A stretch of DNA of 34,104 nucleotides from contig CAMWCA010000038.1 in NCBI GenBank assembly GCA_947172705.1, positions 1 through 34,104 of the forward strand. Reading direction: 5' to 3'. Shown here in pieces: positions 16,717 to 24,199 of this stretch. A model generated the notes under the pieces. It had not been told where the DNA came from, did no database searches, and saw only the letters and a list, made by a program, of their open reading frames with translations. The stretch is from an uncultured Lachnospiraceae bacterium (GTDB lineage Bacteria > Bacillota > Clostridia > Lachnospirales > Lachnospiraceae). Position 1 is the stretch's first letter. The number at the start of each line of letters is the position of its first letter. Position numbers and translations under genes: made by a program.

Positions 16717-17244
16717 TTACGAAAAAAGTCCTCCGAAAAAGCTTTTAACGGAACTCTTCAAATTGTCAAAAAAATAAGTTACTGCATTGGACGCAGCATT
16801 CTTCACCGCACCGGTTACCACCTCATCTACATGCTCCACAAAGTCCTCACCGTACTGCTGGTACAAATTTTCTGTCTTATCGATCACATACTCCGCAGAA
16901 AATCCCAGTCCTTCCAGCTTCTCCATGGTATCCACCAGTTTTTCAGCATCCTCCCTGCTGATCTCAACGCCAAACTTTTCCTGTCCTTCCTCAATCGCAT
17001 CCAAAATTCCTTCTTCAGAGCTTAAATTTCCATCCTTGCTTTTATCCTTCAGAAAAGAAAAAACCTCCGCCGCTGTCTCCTGGTCAACATTGGAAAAAAC
17101 CTCCGTCAGCTGTTCCTTCACCTGACCGATAATATCCCCTGGTTCCTTGTCTGCCCCATCGCTTCCGGCTCCGTGAACCGGCATGGGGGTAACAAGAAAT
17201 ATCAAAATAACCGCCAACAGTGCCATCCTGCTTTTTGTTCTCAT
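16717..17244 (-). CDS. Small secreted helical protein of unknown function
   Basis: 175 residues. The start MRTKSRMALLAV has GAGG 8 nt upstream. A signal peptide (hydrophobic 7-21, cut near VHGAG at about 25-26) leads to a mature, mostly helical acidic protein with the pattern VFSFLKDKSKDGNLSSEEG... and an amphipathic C-terminus (SSVKSFFGGLF). I do not recognise the family with confidence; a distant likeness to DUF1002 (YpuA) helices is only an impression. It lies 29 bp behind the lysophospholipase-like gene and is probably cotranscribed with metG and that gene. Confidence 0.7.
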   Translation of the reverse strand: MRTKSRMALLAVILIFLVTPMPVHGAGSDGADKEPGDIIGQVKEQLTEVFSNVDQETAAEVFSFLKDKSKDGNLSSEEGILDAIEEGQEKFGVEISREDAEKLVDTMEKLEGLGFSAEYVIDKTENLYQQYGEDFVEHVDEVVTGAVKNAASNAVTYFFDNLKSSVKSFFGGLFS

Positions 17245-17273
17245 TCCATCATCCTCTTTTACATTCTTTCTGG

Positions 17274-18218
17274 TCAAAGCTGATAGTCTCTCACTCTTTC
17301 CATAATCCATGGATAGAGTTCTTCATATACCGTAAACCGATCCTCTTCGTTGAGCAGTTCATGCCGGTCTCCCGGATACAGTTTCATAGAAAGACGTTCC
17401 ATACCTGCCTTTTTAAAATCTTCATATGCCTTCTTTACGCCTTCTCCGTAATTTCCTACAGGGTCCATATCTCCGGCAATAAAATATACCGGCAGTTCTT
17501 TGGGCATTTCCTTTAGATTTTCTTCCTGATTCAACCGGTCAATCAGCGTAAACAAGGTGCGAAAGCCATTGACTGTGAAAGTGAATCCGCAAAGAGGGTC
17601 CTTCACATAGTCTTCCACAACGCTTTCCCTTGTGCACAGCCAGTCCACAGAAGTTTTTGCCCCCGGTATTTTCTTATTATAAGAGCCAAATGCCATACCA
17701 TCGATCATCTTCGCCACATGCTTTTGTCCCAAAAACAAACCCTGCACCGCCGCTATGGCTTTGGATACCTTCACCAGCGCTTTGGGCTGGGAACCTGTTC
17801 CGCAAACGACAGCCCCCTGAATTCCGGTTCCGTATCGAATCAAATAATTTCTCAAAATGAAAGATCCCATACTATGCCCTAAAATCACATAGGGAATACC
17901 CGGATATTCCTCCTGGGTCATCTTTTTCAGGCGGTGAACATCCCTGACTACTACCGTTGCCGGATCTTGCTCACAAAAATATCCGTAAGTGCCGCCTCCG
18001 GTAACGCTTTTACCATGCCCCAGGTGGTCGTCTCCTGTTACCAGTATCCCCTTCTCCCCCAGATACTGCGCCAGTTCTTCATAACGCTCCACGTACTCCG
18101 CCATACCATGTATGATCTGAAGAATACATACCACCTTTCCTTCCGGCACCCATCTGACCCCATGGAGTTTTGTTTTTCCATCCCTGGAATCAAATGTAAA
18201 TTCTTCTTTTTTTACCAT
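17274..18218 (-). CDS. Alpha/beta hydrolase, lysophospholipase / monoacylglycerol lipase type
   Basis: 314 residues. The nucleophile elbow is GHSMG (114-118, Ser116). Asp in AGDMDPVG and His in GDRHELL complete the catalytic triad. The N-terminal IIHGMAEYVERYEELAQYL and DHLGHGKS match the Hydrolase_4 / PldB group, which hydrolyses monoacylglycerols or lysophospholipids. There is no signal peptide, so it is likely cytoplasmic. GGGGAGG lies 6 nt before ATG. It begins 17 bp after the metG stop, so it very likely shares the metG transcript. Confidence 0.88.
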   Translation of the reverse strand: MVKKEEFTFDSRDGKTKLHGVRWVPEGKVVCILQIIHGMAEYVERYEELAQYLGEKGILVTGDDHLGHGKSVTGGGTYGYFCEQDPATVVVRDVHRLKKMTQEEYPGIPYVILGHSMGSFILRNYLIRYGTGIQGAVVCGTGSQPKALVKVSKAIAAVQGLFLGQKHVAKMIDGMAFGSYNKKIPGAKTSVDWLCTRESVVEDYVKDPLCGFTFTVNGFRTLFTLIDRLNQEENLKEMPKELPVYFIAGDMDPVGNYGEGVKKAYEDFKKAGMERLSMKLYPGDRHELLNEEDRFTVYEELYPWIMERVRDYQL

Positions 18219-18235
18219 TGTAACCTCCCCTTTGC

Positions 18236-20206
18236 CTAGCAGATCTCCGCTCCTGCCGGCATATCCTTTTCCGGTGTAAGCAGCGCCAGTTTCCCTTCAC
18301 TGTCCTCTGCACATAAAAGCATCCCCTCTGATATCACCCCCGCAAGGGTTGCCGGCTTTAAGTTTACCAGCACCATGACCTTTTTACCTACCATCTCTTC
18401 CGGACTGTAATGCTGCTTAATGCCGGAAACGATCTGCTTTACCTGGCTTCCAATGCGAACCTTGGAGCAAAGCAGCTTTTTCGATTTCGGCACCGCTTCG
18501 CAGGCGATGATCTCTCCTACCTGGAATTGCAATTTATCAAACTGGTCATAGGTGATCTCCTCTTTAGGCGTTATATCGATCACCTCTGCTTCTTCCTCCC
18601 GGGGCGCCCCTGCCGCCTCTGCAGCTTTTCTCTCTGCAAACATAGCCTCCGCCTTTTCCACCACTTCCTTTACGTCAAGCCTTGCAAAAAGGATCTCCGG
18701 CTTCTCTGTTACCTTATTTCCCGAAGGATACAGCCCAAAACGGCCAAGGGCGTCAAACCCTCTTACCTCTGTATGGAGCTGCGCTGCGATCTTCTTTGCC
18801 GTGGAAGGCATAAAAGGCTCCAGCAAAGCTGTTCCAATCAAAATACCTTCTACCAGATTATAAAGCACTGTGGACAAACGGTCTTTTTGGGCTTCCTCTT
18901 TTGCCAGTACCCAGGGTTCCGTCTCATCGATGTACTTATTACAGCGCTTAAACACCGCAAAGATCTCTGTGAGGGCATCCGCTACCCGCAGTTCCTCCAT
19001 TTTTGCAGCCACCTTGCCGTAGGCGCCTGTTGCCACTGCCTTCAGTTCCCTGTCGACCTCTTCCTCACAGCCCTTTTCTTCTACGATACCGCCGAAATAT
19101 TTATTGCTCATGGAAATAGTTCTGTTTACCAGATTTCCAAGGGTATTGGCAAGATCTGAGTTGATTCTCTCCACCAACAGCTCCCATGAAATGGTTCCGT
19201 CATTTTCAAAAGGCATCTCATGAAGCACAAAATACCTCACTGCATCTACTCCGAAAAAGTCTACCAGATCGTTGGCATAGAGCACATTTCCCTTGGACTT
19301 GCTCATCTTGCCGTCCCCCTGCAAAAGCCATGGATGTCCAAAGATCTGCCTGGGCAGCGGCTCTCCCAGCGCCATCAGGAAAATGGGCCAGTAGATGGTA
19401 TGAAAACGAATGATATCCTTACCGATCAGATGAAGATCCGCCGGCCAGAGTTTATGGTACTGCTCTGTGCTTTCTCCGTTACAGTCATAGCCAATCCCCG
19501 TAATATAGTTGGTCAGGGCGTCAAGCCACACATAAACCACATGCCTGTCGTCAAAATCCACCGGAATCCCCCATTTAAAGGAGGTTCTTGAAACGCACAG
19601 ATCCTGCAGTCCCGGAAGCAGGAAATTGTTCATCATCTCATTCTTACGGGACACCGGCTGAATAAATTCCGGATGAGTATTGATGTGCTCGATCAACCTG
19701 TCCGCGTATTTACTCATTTTGAAAAAGTAAGCCTCCTCTTTTGCAGGCTTTACTTCCCTTCCACAGTCGGGGCATTTGCCGTCCACCAGCTGGGACTCTG
19801 TCCAGAAAGACTCGCAGGGGGTACAGTAAAGCCCTTCATAGGAGCCTTTATAAATATCACCCTGATCATAAAACTTTTTGAAGATCTTCTGCACCTGTTT
19901 CTCGTGATAATCATCCGTTGTACGGATAAAATGGTCATAGGAAGTGTCCATCAGATTGCACAGATCCTTGATATTTCCTGCAACCCTGTCCACAAACTCC
20001 TTAGGGGTAACGCCCTCTTCCTGTGCCTTCAGCTCGATCTTCTGCCCGTGCTCATCGGTTCCGGTCTGAAAGAAAACATCGTAGCCGTCCTTTCTTTTGA
20101 ATCGGGCAATGCTGTCAGCCAGCACGATCTCATAGCTGTTGCCAATATGGGGCTTACCTGAAGTATATGCAATTGCCGTTGTAATATAATACTTTCCTTT
20201 GCTCAT
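18236..20206 (-). CDS. metG: Methionine--tRNA ligase
   Basis: 656 residues. The class I motifs are HIGN (20-23) and KMSKS (300-304). One zinc knuckle is formed by Cys128, Cys131, Cys145 and Cys148. Residues about 370-500 are the anticodon-binding helical domain, and residues about 550-656 a C-terminal tRNA-binding (Trbp111-like) domain with FQVGEI and GSQVKQIVSGIKQHY. It charges tRNA-Met for initiation and elongation. AGGAGG lies 11 nt before ATG. The leader contains a terminator-like hairpin whose U-run touches the ribosome site, pointing to attenuation. Confidence 0.97.
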   Translation of the reverse strand: MSKGKYYITTAIAYTSGKPHIGNSYEIVLADSIARFKRKDGYDVFFQTGTDEHGQKIELKAQEEGVTPKEFVDRVAGNIKDLCNLMDTSYDHFIRTTDDYHEKQVQKIFKKFYDQGDIYKGSYEGLYCTPCESFWTESQLVDGKCPDCGREVKPAKEEAYFFKMSKYADRLIEHINTHPEFIQPVSRKNEMMNNFLLPGLQDLCVSRTSFKWGIPVDFDDRHVVYVWLDALTNYITGIGYDCNGESTEQYHKLWPADLHLIGKDIIRFHTIYWPIFLMALGEPLPRQIFGHPWLLQGDGKMSKSKGNVLYANDLVDFFGVDAVRYFVLHEMPFENDGTISWELLVERINSDLANTLGNLVNRTISMSNKYFGGIVEEKGCEEEVDRELKAVATGAYGKVAAKMEELRVADALTEIFAVFKRCNKYIDETEPWVLAKEEAQKDRLSTVLYNLVEGILIGTALLEPFMPSTAKKIAAQLHTEVRGFDALGRFGLYPSGNKVTEKPEILFARLDVKEVVEKAEAMFAERKAAEAAGAPREEEAEVIDITPKEEITYDQFDKLQFQVGEIIACEAVPKSKKLLCSKVRIGSQVKQIVSGIKQHYSPEEMVGKKVMVLVNLKPATLAGVISEGMLLCAEDSEGKLALLTPEKDMPAGAEIC

Positions 20207-20231
20207 ATATTCTGTTTCCTCCTAAAAATAA

Positions 20232-20265
20232 AGGCTATCTTCTATCTAACGACAGAAGACAGCCT
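20232..20265 (-). terminator. Leader terminator / attenuator hairpin of metG
   Basis: Minus strand: 15-bp stem (20251-20265 with 20232-20246), 4-nt loop GUUA, then UUUAUUUUU and the AGGAGG of metG. Two of the pairs are G-U on the minus-strand RNA but A-C mismatches on the plus strand, so the fold is meant for the metG message. It lies between the metG promoter and start. No canonical T-box core or stem I was found. Confidence 0.7.
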
Positions 20266-20323
20266 GTTTGTCGTGGTTCACTTCTCTTCGTTCCCGCTTT
20301 TAGCTATCATGCAATATATTGTT

Positions 20324-20352
20324 AGACTATCATAAACACTTTATATTGTCAA
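20324..20352 (-). promoter_or_regulatory. Promoter of metG
   Basis: Minus strand: consensus -35 TTGACA (20347-20352), 17 nt, weak -10 TAGTCT (20324-20329). The leader is about 110 nt. Confidence 0.5.
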
Positions 20353-20369
20353 ATAAATTCACTAAATGC

Positions 20370-20406
20370 GCAAGCCCCCGGATGGTGGAAGCATCCGGGG
20401 GCTTGC
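20370..20406. terminator. Strong GC-rich terminator hairpin after the amt-PII gene
   Basis: 15-bp perfect stem (20370-20384 with 20392-20406) and a 7-nt loop. It lies 40 bp past the amt-PII stop, so it probably ends that message. The cleaner T-run (ATTTTT) is on the plus-strand side, however; on the minus strand the stem is followed by GCATTTAG. Probably bidirectional. Confidence 0.7.
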
Positions 20407-20445
20407 ATTTTTGTATACTAAACTAAGGGATTAGGTAAAAGCTTT

Positions 20446-22191
20446 TTATTCTACGTCCTGCAATGCGGCAAAGTCTTCTTCGCCGGTGCGGACTTTTACT
20501 ACTTTGTCTACGTTGTACACAAAGATCTTTCCGTCGCCGATGTGACCTGTGTACAGCGCTTTCTTGGCGGCTTCGATCACGGACTCTACGGGGATCTTGC
20601 TTACCACCACTTCCACCTTTACTTTCGGCAGAAGGGTTGCGTCCACTTCAACGCCGCGGTACATTTCTCCGGCGCCCTTCTGTACGCCGCAGCCCATAAC
20701 CTGGGTTACCGTCATGCCTGTCACGCCAAGATCGTTCATTGCTTTCTTTAAATGATCATATCTTGACAGCTTCGAAATAATTGCTACCTTGTAAATGCCG
20801 GTAGTGGCAACGACGGGAGCCGCCACTTTAATTGCAGCATCCTTTTGCGCCTCCGATGCGGCGGCGTAATCCTCTGTGCCAAGATCTGTATTTTCATTGA
20901 CCTCCATGGTCATAGTATTTGCAATATCCATGATACTGAAGCCTGCATATGCAGATGTAAGCCCATGCTCGCAGGAATCCAGACCCACGATCTCTTCTTC
21001 CTCCGTTACTCTTAAGCCCACAGTTGCCTTAATTACCAGGAATGCAATCGTAATTGTAACAGCCGTCCATGCCGCTACCGCTGCGAAGCCGAGAAGCTGA
21101 AGTCCCAGCTGACGGAAGCCGCCGCCATAAAACAGCCCCACAACACTGTCGTTTCCAGGGGCAGAAGTGGTTGCAAAAAGCCCTACTGCTATCGTACCCC
21201 AGATACCGTTCAGGCAGTGTACCGCTACCGCGCCTACCGGATCGTCAATATGTAATTTGTAATCCAGAAACCATACGCCGAACACTACCAGCAATCCGGA
21301 AACTGCGCCGATGATCAAAGCCCCTGTCACATCCGTCACATCGCAGGGAGCCGTAATTGCCACCAGACCTGCAAGGGAAGCATTCAGGCACATGGAAACA
21401 TCAGGCTTTCCGTATTTTACCCAGGTAAAGACCATACATACTACTGTTGCAATGGCAGGTGCAACTGTTGTGGTCACAAAAACCGAACCAAGCTGCGCCA
21501 CACTGGTACATGCGGCGCCGTTAAAGCCATACCAGCCCAGCCACAGGATAAAAGCGCCGAGACATCCGATGGGAAGGTTATGCCCGGGGAAAGCATTTAC
21601 TTTGGTGACCCTTCCCTCTTTATCCTTTACAAACTTTCCAATACGGGGACCTAACAGCTTTGCGCCGATCAGGGCGGAAATGCCGCCTACCATATGGATT
21701 GCACAGGAGCCTGCAAAATCATGGAATCCCAACTGCGCAAGCCAGCCGCCGCCCCAGATCCAATGGGCTTCAATGGGGTAGATCAATGCGGAGATCACAC
21801 CCGAATAAATACAGTAGGATAAGAATTTGGTTCTCTCAGCCATTGCCCCTGACACAATCGTCGCAGTAGTGGCGCAGAATACCAGGTTAAATACAAAGTT
21901 GGACCAGTCAAACTCCGCATAGTTTGTGAAAATATCAAACCCGGGTTTTCCGATCAGCCCCACCAGATCCTCTCCAAACAACAGCCCAAAGCCGATCAGA
22001 ATAAAAACCACCGTCCCGATACAAAAGTCCATCAGATTTTTCATCAGGATGTTGCCTGCATTCTTGGCTCTGGTAAAACCTGTTTCCACCATAGCGAAAC
22101 CAGCCTGCATCCAAAACACCAGCGCGGCTCCGATCAAAAACCAGACGCCAAACACTTCACCGCTTACGGCACTCATAATCTCTTCTGTCAT
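20446..22191 (-). CDS. amt: Ammonium transporter fused to a C-terminal PII signalling domain
   Basis: 581 residues. Residues 1-about 410 are a full Amt channel with about eleven membrane helices, the twin pore histidines His166 (AIHMVGG) and His325 (AVHCLNGIWG), and QAGFAMVETGFTRAKN. Residues about 464-575 are a complete PII (GlnB/GlnK) domain: T-loop with EMYRG, LPKVKVEVVV, GDGKIFV and RTGEED. The residue equivalent to the uridylylated Tyr51 is Val516. In most bacteria GlnK is a separate trimer that plugs AmtB; here the regulator is covalently attached to each subunit. The start MTEEIMSAV follows GAGGAGG; a longer frame to 22242 would include a terminator hairpin. Two hairpins precede the gene. 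Confidence 0.94.
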   Translation of the reverse strand: MTEEIMSAVSGEVFGVWFLIGAALVFWMQAGFAMVETGFTRAKNAGNILMKNLMDFCIGTVVFILIGFGLLFGEDLVGLIGKPGFDIFTNYAEFDWSNFVFNLVFCATTATIVSGAMAERTKFLSYCIYSGVISALIYPIEAHWIWGGGWLAQLGFHDFAGSCAIHMVGGISALIGAKLLGPRIGKFVKDKEGRVTKVNAFPGHNLPIGCLGAFILWLGWYGFNGAACTSVAQLGSVFVTTTVAPAIATVVCMVFTWVKYGKPDVSMCLNASLAGLVAITAPCDVTDVTGALIIGAVSGLLVVFGVWFLDYKLHIDDPVGAVAVHCLNGIWGTIAVGLFATTSAPGNDSVVGLFYGGGFRQLGLQLLGFAAVAAWTAVTITIAFLVIKATVGLRVTEEEEIVGLDSCEHGLTSAYAGFSIMDIANTMTMEVNENTDLGTEDYAAASEAQKDAAIKVAAPVVATTGIYKVAIISKLSRYDHLKKAMNDLGVTGMTVTQVMGCGVQKGAGEMYRGVEVDATLLPKVKVEVVVSKIPVESVIEAAKKALYTGHIGDGKIFVYNVDKVVKVRTGEEDFAALQDVE

Positions 22192-22211
22192 AATTTTTTC
22201 CTCCTCACATA

Positions 22212-22267
22212 AAAAAAGCGGATACAAGGGGCTTTCTGCCATATAAGCCCCTTTGCTCCGCTTTTTT
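22212..22267 (-). terminator. Second leader hairpin of amt-PII, strong terminator type
   Basis: Outer 11-bp stem (22212-22222 with 22257-22267, AAAAAAGCGGA/TCCGCTTTTTT), 3-nt internal loops, inner 9-bp stem (22226-22234 with 22245-22253, AAGGGGCTT/AAGCCCCTT), 10-nt loop. On the minus strand it ends in seven U, only about 20 nt before the amt start codon. Confidence 0.85.
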
Positions 22268-22275
22268 ACATTATA

Positions 22276-22306
22276 AAAGGCGCCACGGTCATTCCGCAGC
22301 GCCTTT
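22276..22306 (-). terminator. First leader hairpin of amt-PII
   Basis: Minus strand: AAAGGCGC (22306-22299), two wobble pairs, CGG, loop AAUGA, CCG and GCGCCUUU (22283-22276), then UAUAAU. A 13-bp stem with a short U-run that begins about 9 nt after the predicted transcription start. Confidence 0.7.
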
Positions 22307-22320
22307 GCTTTACGTACTGC

Positions 22321-22349
22321 ATCATAGCACCATGTTTTCCTTCTGTCAA
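22321..22349 (-). promoter_or_regulatory. Promoter of amt-PII
   Basis: Minus strand: consensus -35 TTGACA (22344-22349), 17 nt, -10 TATGAT (22321-22326). Start near 22315. It lies downstream of the acetyltransferase stop and upstream of both leader hairpins. Confidence 0.75.
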
Positions 22350-22356
22350 CACTTTT

Positions 22357-23241
22357 TTAAATTTTTACGGTAAAAAGTTGATAGACTCTGTCCCTTACGG
22401 AAACATCCTCCCTAAATACAAATCCCAATTTTTCCAGAAGATGCTTTGAGATCATATTTCTTGCATCAGTCAGTGCCTGCACCATATCAAAGGCAAGCTC
22501 CGTTTTCGCATAGGCAAGAATTCCTTTGCACACCTCGAAACCATAACCCTGGTTTTGATATGCCGCATCGATCACAAATCCCAATTCCGGCAAATCGTAT
22601 CCCTCCCGGATACTCAAACCGGCGCGTCCGATCACCTGTCCGGTCTTCTTTAAAATCACTGTCCATAGTCCATAACCGTAAAACCCGTAGATCTGATCAA
22701 TATAGGCCTTCATATAGGCGTGCTCCGCCTCTTTTTCCTGATACAGGTCTTCCATGTAAAGAGTAATGGAGGGTTCTTTGTAAATTCGGTAAAAATCATC
22801 CACATCTTCCACCGTACTTTCCCTGACTTTAAGCCTGTCCGTTTCAAGAATGTCCCAGGGCAGACCTGCAAGCCGTTTAAACGCTTCCTCATAGGAGCGA
22901 TACTCCAGGGAAAAGACATCCTCCACCGCATAACGCGCTGCCCCAAAGAGTTGGTTCCGATTTCTCTCATGATAAAAGATCACCACATACCAGCCTGTCT
23001 TTAAAAGCTCATTCACCGTTTCCGGCATATCGGCGATCACAATGGTCTCTTCTCTGCTAAGTCCGTTCAGGGCATCTTTTACAGATTCTGATTCCATTTC
23101 TATTTCCCCGGCACACGCCGGAAGTTTCCTAAGCGCAACATGCGCCCCATGGTTCTTCATCTTTTCCTGAATCTCATTTTGATGACTGACTGCAATTTCA
23201 TAATAGTATTCCGATAATAAGAGCAGGATGCATTTTAGCAT
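22357..23241 (-). CDS. GNAT acetyltransferase with an additional N-terminal domain
   Basis: 294 residues. Residues about 140-294 are a RimJ/RimL-type GNAT domain (ETDRLKVRESTVEDVDDFYRIYKEPSI, GRAGLSIREGYDLPELGFVIDAAYQNQGYGFEVCKG, ARNMISKHLLEKLGF). Residues 1-135 are a separate alpha/beta domain (MLKCILLLL..., ETIVIADMPETVNELLKTGWYVVIFYH) that recalls a HAD- or receiver-like fold without visible catalytic aspartates; its role is unknown. The start MLKCILLL has GGAAGGA 7 nt upstream; a frame to 23262 is less supported. It is divergent from the cyclophilin gene. Confidence 0.8.
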   Translation of the reverse strand: MLKCILLLLSEYYYEIAVSHQNEIQEKMKNHGAHVALRKLPACAGEIEMESESVKDALNGLSREETIVIADMPETVNELLKTGWYVVIFYHERNRNQLFGAARYAVEDVFSLEYRSYEEAFKRLAGLPWDILETDRLKVRESTVEDVDDFYRIYKEPSITLYMEDLYQEKEAEHAYMKAYIDQIYGFYGYGLWTVILKKTGQVIGRAGLSIREGYDLPELGFVIDAAYQNQGYGFEVCKGILAYAKTELAFDMVQALTDARNMISKHLLEKLGFVFREDVSVRDRVYQLFTVKI

Positions 23242-23325
23242 TGTAAAGTCCTTCCGCATCATATAAAATATATGTGTTTATTATAATACTTAATCCATCA
23301 ATTGAAAAGAAAGGAAGATTCTACC

Positions 23326-23847
23326 ATGACAAAAAATCCTGTGGTTACCTTTACAATGGAAAACGGAGATGTGATAAAAGCAGAGCTTTACCCTGATGTG
23401 GCTCCTGTTTCCGTAAACAACTTTATCAGCCTGATCCGGAAAAATTTTTACGACGGGCTGATTTTTCACCGCGTGATCCGCGGTTTTATGATCCAGGGCG
23501 GAGATCCTGAAGGCACCGGCTGCGGCGGTCCCGGCTACAGCATTAAGGGAGAGTTTTCCGCAAACGGCGTGGAAAATAATTTAAAGCATACGGAAGGCGT
23601 TCTCTCCATGGCAAGGAGCATGGCTCCTGATTCAGCAGGCTCCCAGTTCTTCATTATGCACAAGACCAGCCCCCATTTGGACGGCTCCTATGCGGCGTTT
23701 GGAAAAGTGATCGAAGGTATGGAAGTGGTGAACCGCATTGCCGAAACTGCTACCGATTACTCTGACAGACCGCTGGAAGATCAGATAATGCAATCCGTTA
23801 CTGTTGATACATTTGGAGTAGAATATCCGGAACCGGAGAAAATGTAA
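23326..23847 (+). CDS. Cyclophilin-type peptidyl-prolyl cis-trans isomerase
   Basis: 173 residues, the small cytoplasmic bacterial type. The active site FHRVIRGFMIQGGDPEGTG (from Phe47) contains the catalytic Arg and Gln; SAGSQFFIMHK and LDGSYAAFGKVIEGMEVV are the other cyclophilin blocks. It catalyses proline isomerisation in protein folding. The start MTKNPVVTF has AAGGAAG 8 nt upstream; the longer frame to 23302 is not supported. A TATAAT at 23282-23287 could be its -10 box, though the -35 is poor. Confidence 0.92.
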   Translation: MTKNPVVTFTMENGDVIKAELYPDVAPVSVNNFISLIRKNFYDGLIFHRVIRGFMIQGGDPEGTGCGGPGYSIKGEFSANGVENNLKHTEGVLSMARSMAPDSAGSQFFIMHKTSPHLDGSYAAFGKVIEGMEVVNRIAETATDYSDRPLEDQIMQSVTVDTFGVEYPEPEKM

Positions 23848-24016
23848 TATTCCATAACGGAGCGGCTTGCCCGTTCATATTCTGTTCATATTTAATTTAA
23901 AAAAACTTAATTGTGGCTCCATTCTTTAGACATTTCTGTATCATATACTAACATCATAAGATACAAGAAAAGCCAACGCCAAAGTAACAGATTTATTAAT
24001 AACTTTTTCATAATAA

Positions 24017-24045
24017 ATGCCAGGTAAATACAGTTTACCTGGCAT
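24017..24045. repeat. Perfect 12-bp inverted repeat
   Basis: ATGCCAGGTAAA (24017-24028), loop TACAG, TTTACCTGGCAT (24034-24045). The following CCTCCCTTTT is a poor U-run, so it is a weak terminator of the cyclophilin message, a structured RNA end, or a protein-binding operator. Confidence 0.55.
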
Positions 24046-24078
24046 CCTCCCTTTTATGGGATATTTTGTAATTTTCTA

Positions 24079-24107
24079 TTGTGCTTTTATGGATTTTCCT
24101 GTATAGT
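24079..24107 (+). promoter_or_regulatory. Promoter of the AgcS symporter gene
   Basis: Plus strand: -35 TTGTGC (24079-24084), 17 nt, -10 TATAGT (24102-24107). Start expected near 24114. Confidence 0.5.
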
Positions 24108-24121
24108 ATATGTGGATCGAT

Positions 24122-24153
24122 GAGGATTTGCCCAGGTGAATCCTCTTTTTTTT
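24122..24153 (+). terminator. Leader terminator hairpin of agcS
   Basis: GAGGATT (24122-24128) / AATCCTC (24139-24145) with a 10-nt loop and eight T (24146-24153). It lies only about 10 nt after the predicted start point and 46 nt before the symporter ATG. Confidence 0.8.
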
Positions 24154-24199
24154 GTTCAGATTCGAAATCTATTCTTATGACAAAGGAGACAAGTGATTT

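Larger units (their letters stand above)
23848..24199 (+). other. Intergenic region with two hairpins and the agcS promoter
   Basis: No open frame with a ribosome site was seen in this 352-bp stretch. It holds an AT-rich part (23880-24010), a perfect 12-bp hairpin at 24017-24045, a promoter at 24079-24107, and a T8 terminator hairpin at 24122-24153 just before the symporter gene. Confidence 0.7.

Noticed and set aside
18410..19159. Plus-strand frame of 249 residues
   Set aside because: It is antisense to metG, whose motifs and length are complete.
20280..20312. Ten-codon leader peptide (MIAKSGNEEK) in the metG leader
   Set aside because: It has no ribosome site and no extra Met codons, so a classical peptide-based attenuator is not supported.
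20207..20316. T-box riboswitch in the metG leader
   Set aside because: GUGAACCACG resembles a T-box, but the invariant UGGNACC is broken and there is no space for stem I and a specifier loop in about 110 nt.
22276..22306. Assigning the two amt leader hairpins as ANTAR P1/P2 sites
   Set aside because: The first loop is a five-base AAUGA and the second a ten-base loop, not the described hexaloops with A1 and G4. Kept as an open possibility only.
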